Source of the DNA: Acidobacteriaceae bacterium
GTDB lineage: Bacteria; Acidobacteriota; Terriglobia; Terriglobales; Acidobacteriaceae
Direction: 5' to 3'
DNA: 5,736 nucleotides
Assembly (NCBI GenBank): GCA_003156495.1
Contig: PMHC01000235.1
Location: 1 to 5,736 of the forward strand
The notes under the pieces were generated by a model. The model made no database searches. It was not told the origin of the DNA and saw only the letters and a program-made list of their open reading frames with translations. How positions within the stretch are numbered: the stretch's first letter is position 1; each line of letters starts with the position of its first letter. Below are positions 4,606-5,736 of this stretch, piece after piece. The position numbers and the translations under genes are program-made.

Positions 4606-5190
4606 ATGGAAGTGATTCTGAAGGAAGATGTAGCCGATCTGGGCTTCCGCGGCGAGGTCGTCAAGGTCGCCGACGGCTACGCCCGCAACTACCTGCTGCC
4701 GCGCAAGCTGGCCATGCAGGCCACCGAGGCCAACAAAGTCGTCATCGAACAGATGAAGGCCGCTGCCGCGCGCCGCTCCGCCGCCGAAAAGTCCGTGGCG
4801 GAAGAGCTGGCCGCCAAGCTGGCTCCCGTGGAGCTGAGCTTTACCCGCAAAGCTGGCGATGGAGGCCACCTCTTTGGTTCGGTCACCTCGTCCGACGTGG
4901 CCGCCGAATTGGCCGCCAAGGGCTTTGAGATCGATCGCCGCAAGCTTCAGTTGGGCGACCCGATCAAGGCTCTCGGCGAAGTCAAGGTGGCGATCCGCCT
5001 GCACCGCGAAGTGACGGCGTACGTTTCCGTCACGGTCGTAGCCGAGATCACCGAAGAAGAAATAGCCGCTGCCGCTGCCGCCGCTGCTGTTGCCGCGGAC
5101 GCTGCTACCGCAGCCGCTCCCGCCGAAGCGCCCGCCGAGCCCGCCGCCGAGCCGGTTGCCGAAGAAGCGGCCGCAACCGAAGCCGAGTAG
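4606..5190 (+). CDS. rplI: large-subunit ribosomal protein L9
   Basis: L9 binds 23S rRNA near the base of the L1 stalk and influences frame maintenance. The 194-residue product begins MEVILKEDVADLGFRGEVV and contains the signature region GYARNYLLPRKLA (24-36). A long connecting helix follows (about 41-75, Ala/Lys/Glu-rich), then the C-terminal rRNA-binding domain with LFGSVTSSDVA (89-99), IDRRKLQLGDPIKALGE (109-125) and V-rich strands to about residue 148. The usual length is about 148. Residues about 149-194 are an added Ala/Pro/Glu-rich tail that is mostly acidic at its end. The ATG has GGAGAG at 4594-4599 with 6-nt spacing. It is the last + strand gene. The dnaB gene that often follows rplI is absent here. 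Confidence 0.96.
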   Translation: MEVILKEDVADLGFRGEVVKVADGYARNYLLPRKLAMQATEANKVVIEQMKAAAARRSAAEKSVAEELAAKLAPVELSFTRKAGDGGHLFGSVTSSDVAAELAAKGFEIDRRKLQLGDPIKALGEVKVAIRLHREVTAYVSVTVVAEITEEEIAAAAAAAAVAADAATAAAPAEAPAEPAAEPVAEEAAATEAE

Positions 5191-5243
5191 TCTTCGCGAA
5201 GAAAACCATGCGCCGCCTTCCGGCTCTCCGGAGGGCGGTGCAT
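5191..5243. terminator. palindrome plus 16-bp hairpin after rplI, possible bidirectional terminator
   Basis: Directly after the rplI stop is a perfect 12-nt palindrome, TCTTCGCGAAGA (5191-5202). Then a 16-bp stem, 5208-5223 with 5228-5243, closes on the loop CTCT; it is complete except for two G-U pairs. On the + strand no T-run follows. On the - strand the stem is followed by GGTTTTCTTC, so it looks more like an intrinsic terminator for the converging MerR gene. A competing 7-bp pairing exists between GAGGGCG (5231-5237) and CGCCCTC (5254-5260). Confidence 0.6.
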
Positions 5244-5332
5244 CGCTATTGGTCGCCCTCGAACGCTCCCCGCATCGCCCGCCTCCGCCATTCCTGCCTT
5301 GAAAATTAGCAGCGCAGTTTAGCTTTCATATG

Positions 5333-5389
5333 AGTCCGGCCGCAAAGGAACCGGGCTGCCTTTAAGCGCATCAATCCATCGGACTTTTT
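5333..5389 (+). terminator. candidate + strand terminator with T-run
   Basis: AGTCCG (5333-5338) pairs with CGGACT (5380-5385), and five T occupy 5385-5389. The enclosed stretch holds a smaller stem, CGCAAAGG (5341-5348) with CCTTT and GCG (5359-5368, 2-nt bulge). The large loop makes this weaker than a standard intrinsic terminator, but it is the only stem with a T-run after rplI on this strand. Confidence 0.3.
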
Positions 5390-5399
5390 GATGAATGCG

Positions 5400-5431
5400 G
5401 CAAAACCTACGCCGGGCAAAACCTACGCCGG
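5400..5431. repeat. perfect 16-bp tandem duplication at the MerR stop
   Basis: The 16-bp unit GCAAAACCTACGCCGG occurs at 5400-5415 and again, identically, at 5416-5431. The second copy contains the TAG stop of the - strand MerR gene (5425-5423), so the first copy carries a duplicate of the 3' end of that gene with its stop. It is probably a recent local duplication. Confidence 0.9.
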
Positions 5432-5736
5432 AAAGAGTAGCCCCGAGGCGGCACGCGGGCGCATGGTGGTGACGCGTGCGCGACGGCGAACCGGCGGAGC
5501 CACGGGCGACGAGAGCAACTCGGCAATCTCGTGCAACTCGGCGCGAGCGTGGCCGATGACAGCAACCACTGCATCCAACGGTTTGTTCTGATGGGCAGGC
5601 AACGCCAAGGCGGCCTCGGGATCGATATTGCCGCTGGGGCGTTTACCGGGGCGGCGATGCTCCTGCTCGAGGACGGCACGCGCACCCGATAACGTGTAGC
5701 CTTCGGCGTGGACCAGGCGCTTGATCTCCATCGCCA
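5423..5736 (-). CDS. MerR-family transcriptional regulator, C-terminal part
   Basis: The gene enters from the right edge and is cut at its 5' end; about 103 whole codons precede a TAG stop. The first visible residues, MEIKRLVHAEGYTLSGARAVLEQE, match the later part of a MerR winged-helix domain (the pattern IKxLLxxEGYTIxGAR seen in one MerR subgroup). A charged linker of about 25 residues follows. Then comes a helix, LDAVVAVIGHARAELHEIAELL, likely the dimerisation or coiled-coil part, and an Arg/Pro-rich end. The ligand and target promoters cannot be inferred, and the DNA-recognition helices lie outside the window. It converges on the ribosomal operon. The first in-window ATG (5731-5729) is probably internal, since the homologous region continues upstream in this family. 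Confidence 0.8.
   Translation of the reverse strand, partial: AMEIKRLVHAEGYTLSGARAVLEQEHRRPGKRPSGNIDPEAALALPAHQNKPLDAVVAVIGHARAELHEIAELLSSPVAPPVRRRARVTTMRPRAASGLLFPA

Noticed and set aside
4503..4928. + strand open frame overlapping the start of rplI
   Set aside because: It runs out of frame through the conserved L9 N-terminus and is Arg-rich with no motif or ribosome binding site.
5388..5591. Short + strand open frame (67 codons) opposite the MerR gene
   Set aside because: It is antisense to the MerR coding region, overlaps the 16-bp duplication, and shows no family resemblance.

Overview
The window is GC-rich and almost fully coding on the + strand. It looks like a chromosomal housekeeping segment of a bacterium. 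The order ispE - tRNA-Gln(UUG) - prs - rplY (CTC-type L25) - pth - rpsF - rpsR - rplI fits what I recall of Acidobacteriota genomes (Koribacter/Terriglobus-like). The frequent 7-nt-period repeats between genes and the Ala/Pro-rich tails on ribosomal proteins also fit that group. The taxon is an inference from memory, not a search result.

Layout. Positions 1-241 hold the 3' end of ispE (isoprenoid precursor synthesis). A complete tRNA-Gln with encoded CCA follows at 292-365. A long imperfect hairpin built of heptamer repeats fills 372-475, then comes prs (524-1618, PRPP synthase) with an N-terminal extension. The 268-nt prs-rplY spacer contains three more heptamer blocks, two of them in inverted orientation to each other. 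rplY (1887-2594) and pth (2598-3278) are nearly contiguous and in the same reading frame. A spacer with two kinds of heptamer array (3286-3360) leads to rpsF (3397-3957), rpsR (4070-4453) and rplI (4606-5190). Each spacer between these ribosomal genes carries GC-rich hairpins. The + strand operon appears to end in 5191-5389. A MerR-type regulator enters from the right on the - strand (5423-5736, cut by the window edge).

How the genes fit together. Most products serve translation: a tRNA, L25 (binds 5S rRNA), peptidyl-tRNA hydrolase (recycles stalled peptidyl-tRNA), S6 and S18 (partners in the 30S platform) and L9. Prs supplies PRPP for nucleotide, His and Trp synthesis and is commonly linked to L25 and Pth. 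The proteins are ordinary. The unusual features are the heptamer repeat family with paired inverted blocks, low-complexity extensions on all four ribosomal proteins, and several unexplained intergenic RNA-hairpin candidates. I found no CRISPR array, transposase, phage gene, defence system or clearly new multi-gene system. No gene-free stretch exceeds 300 bases.
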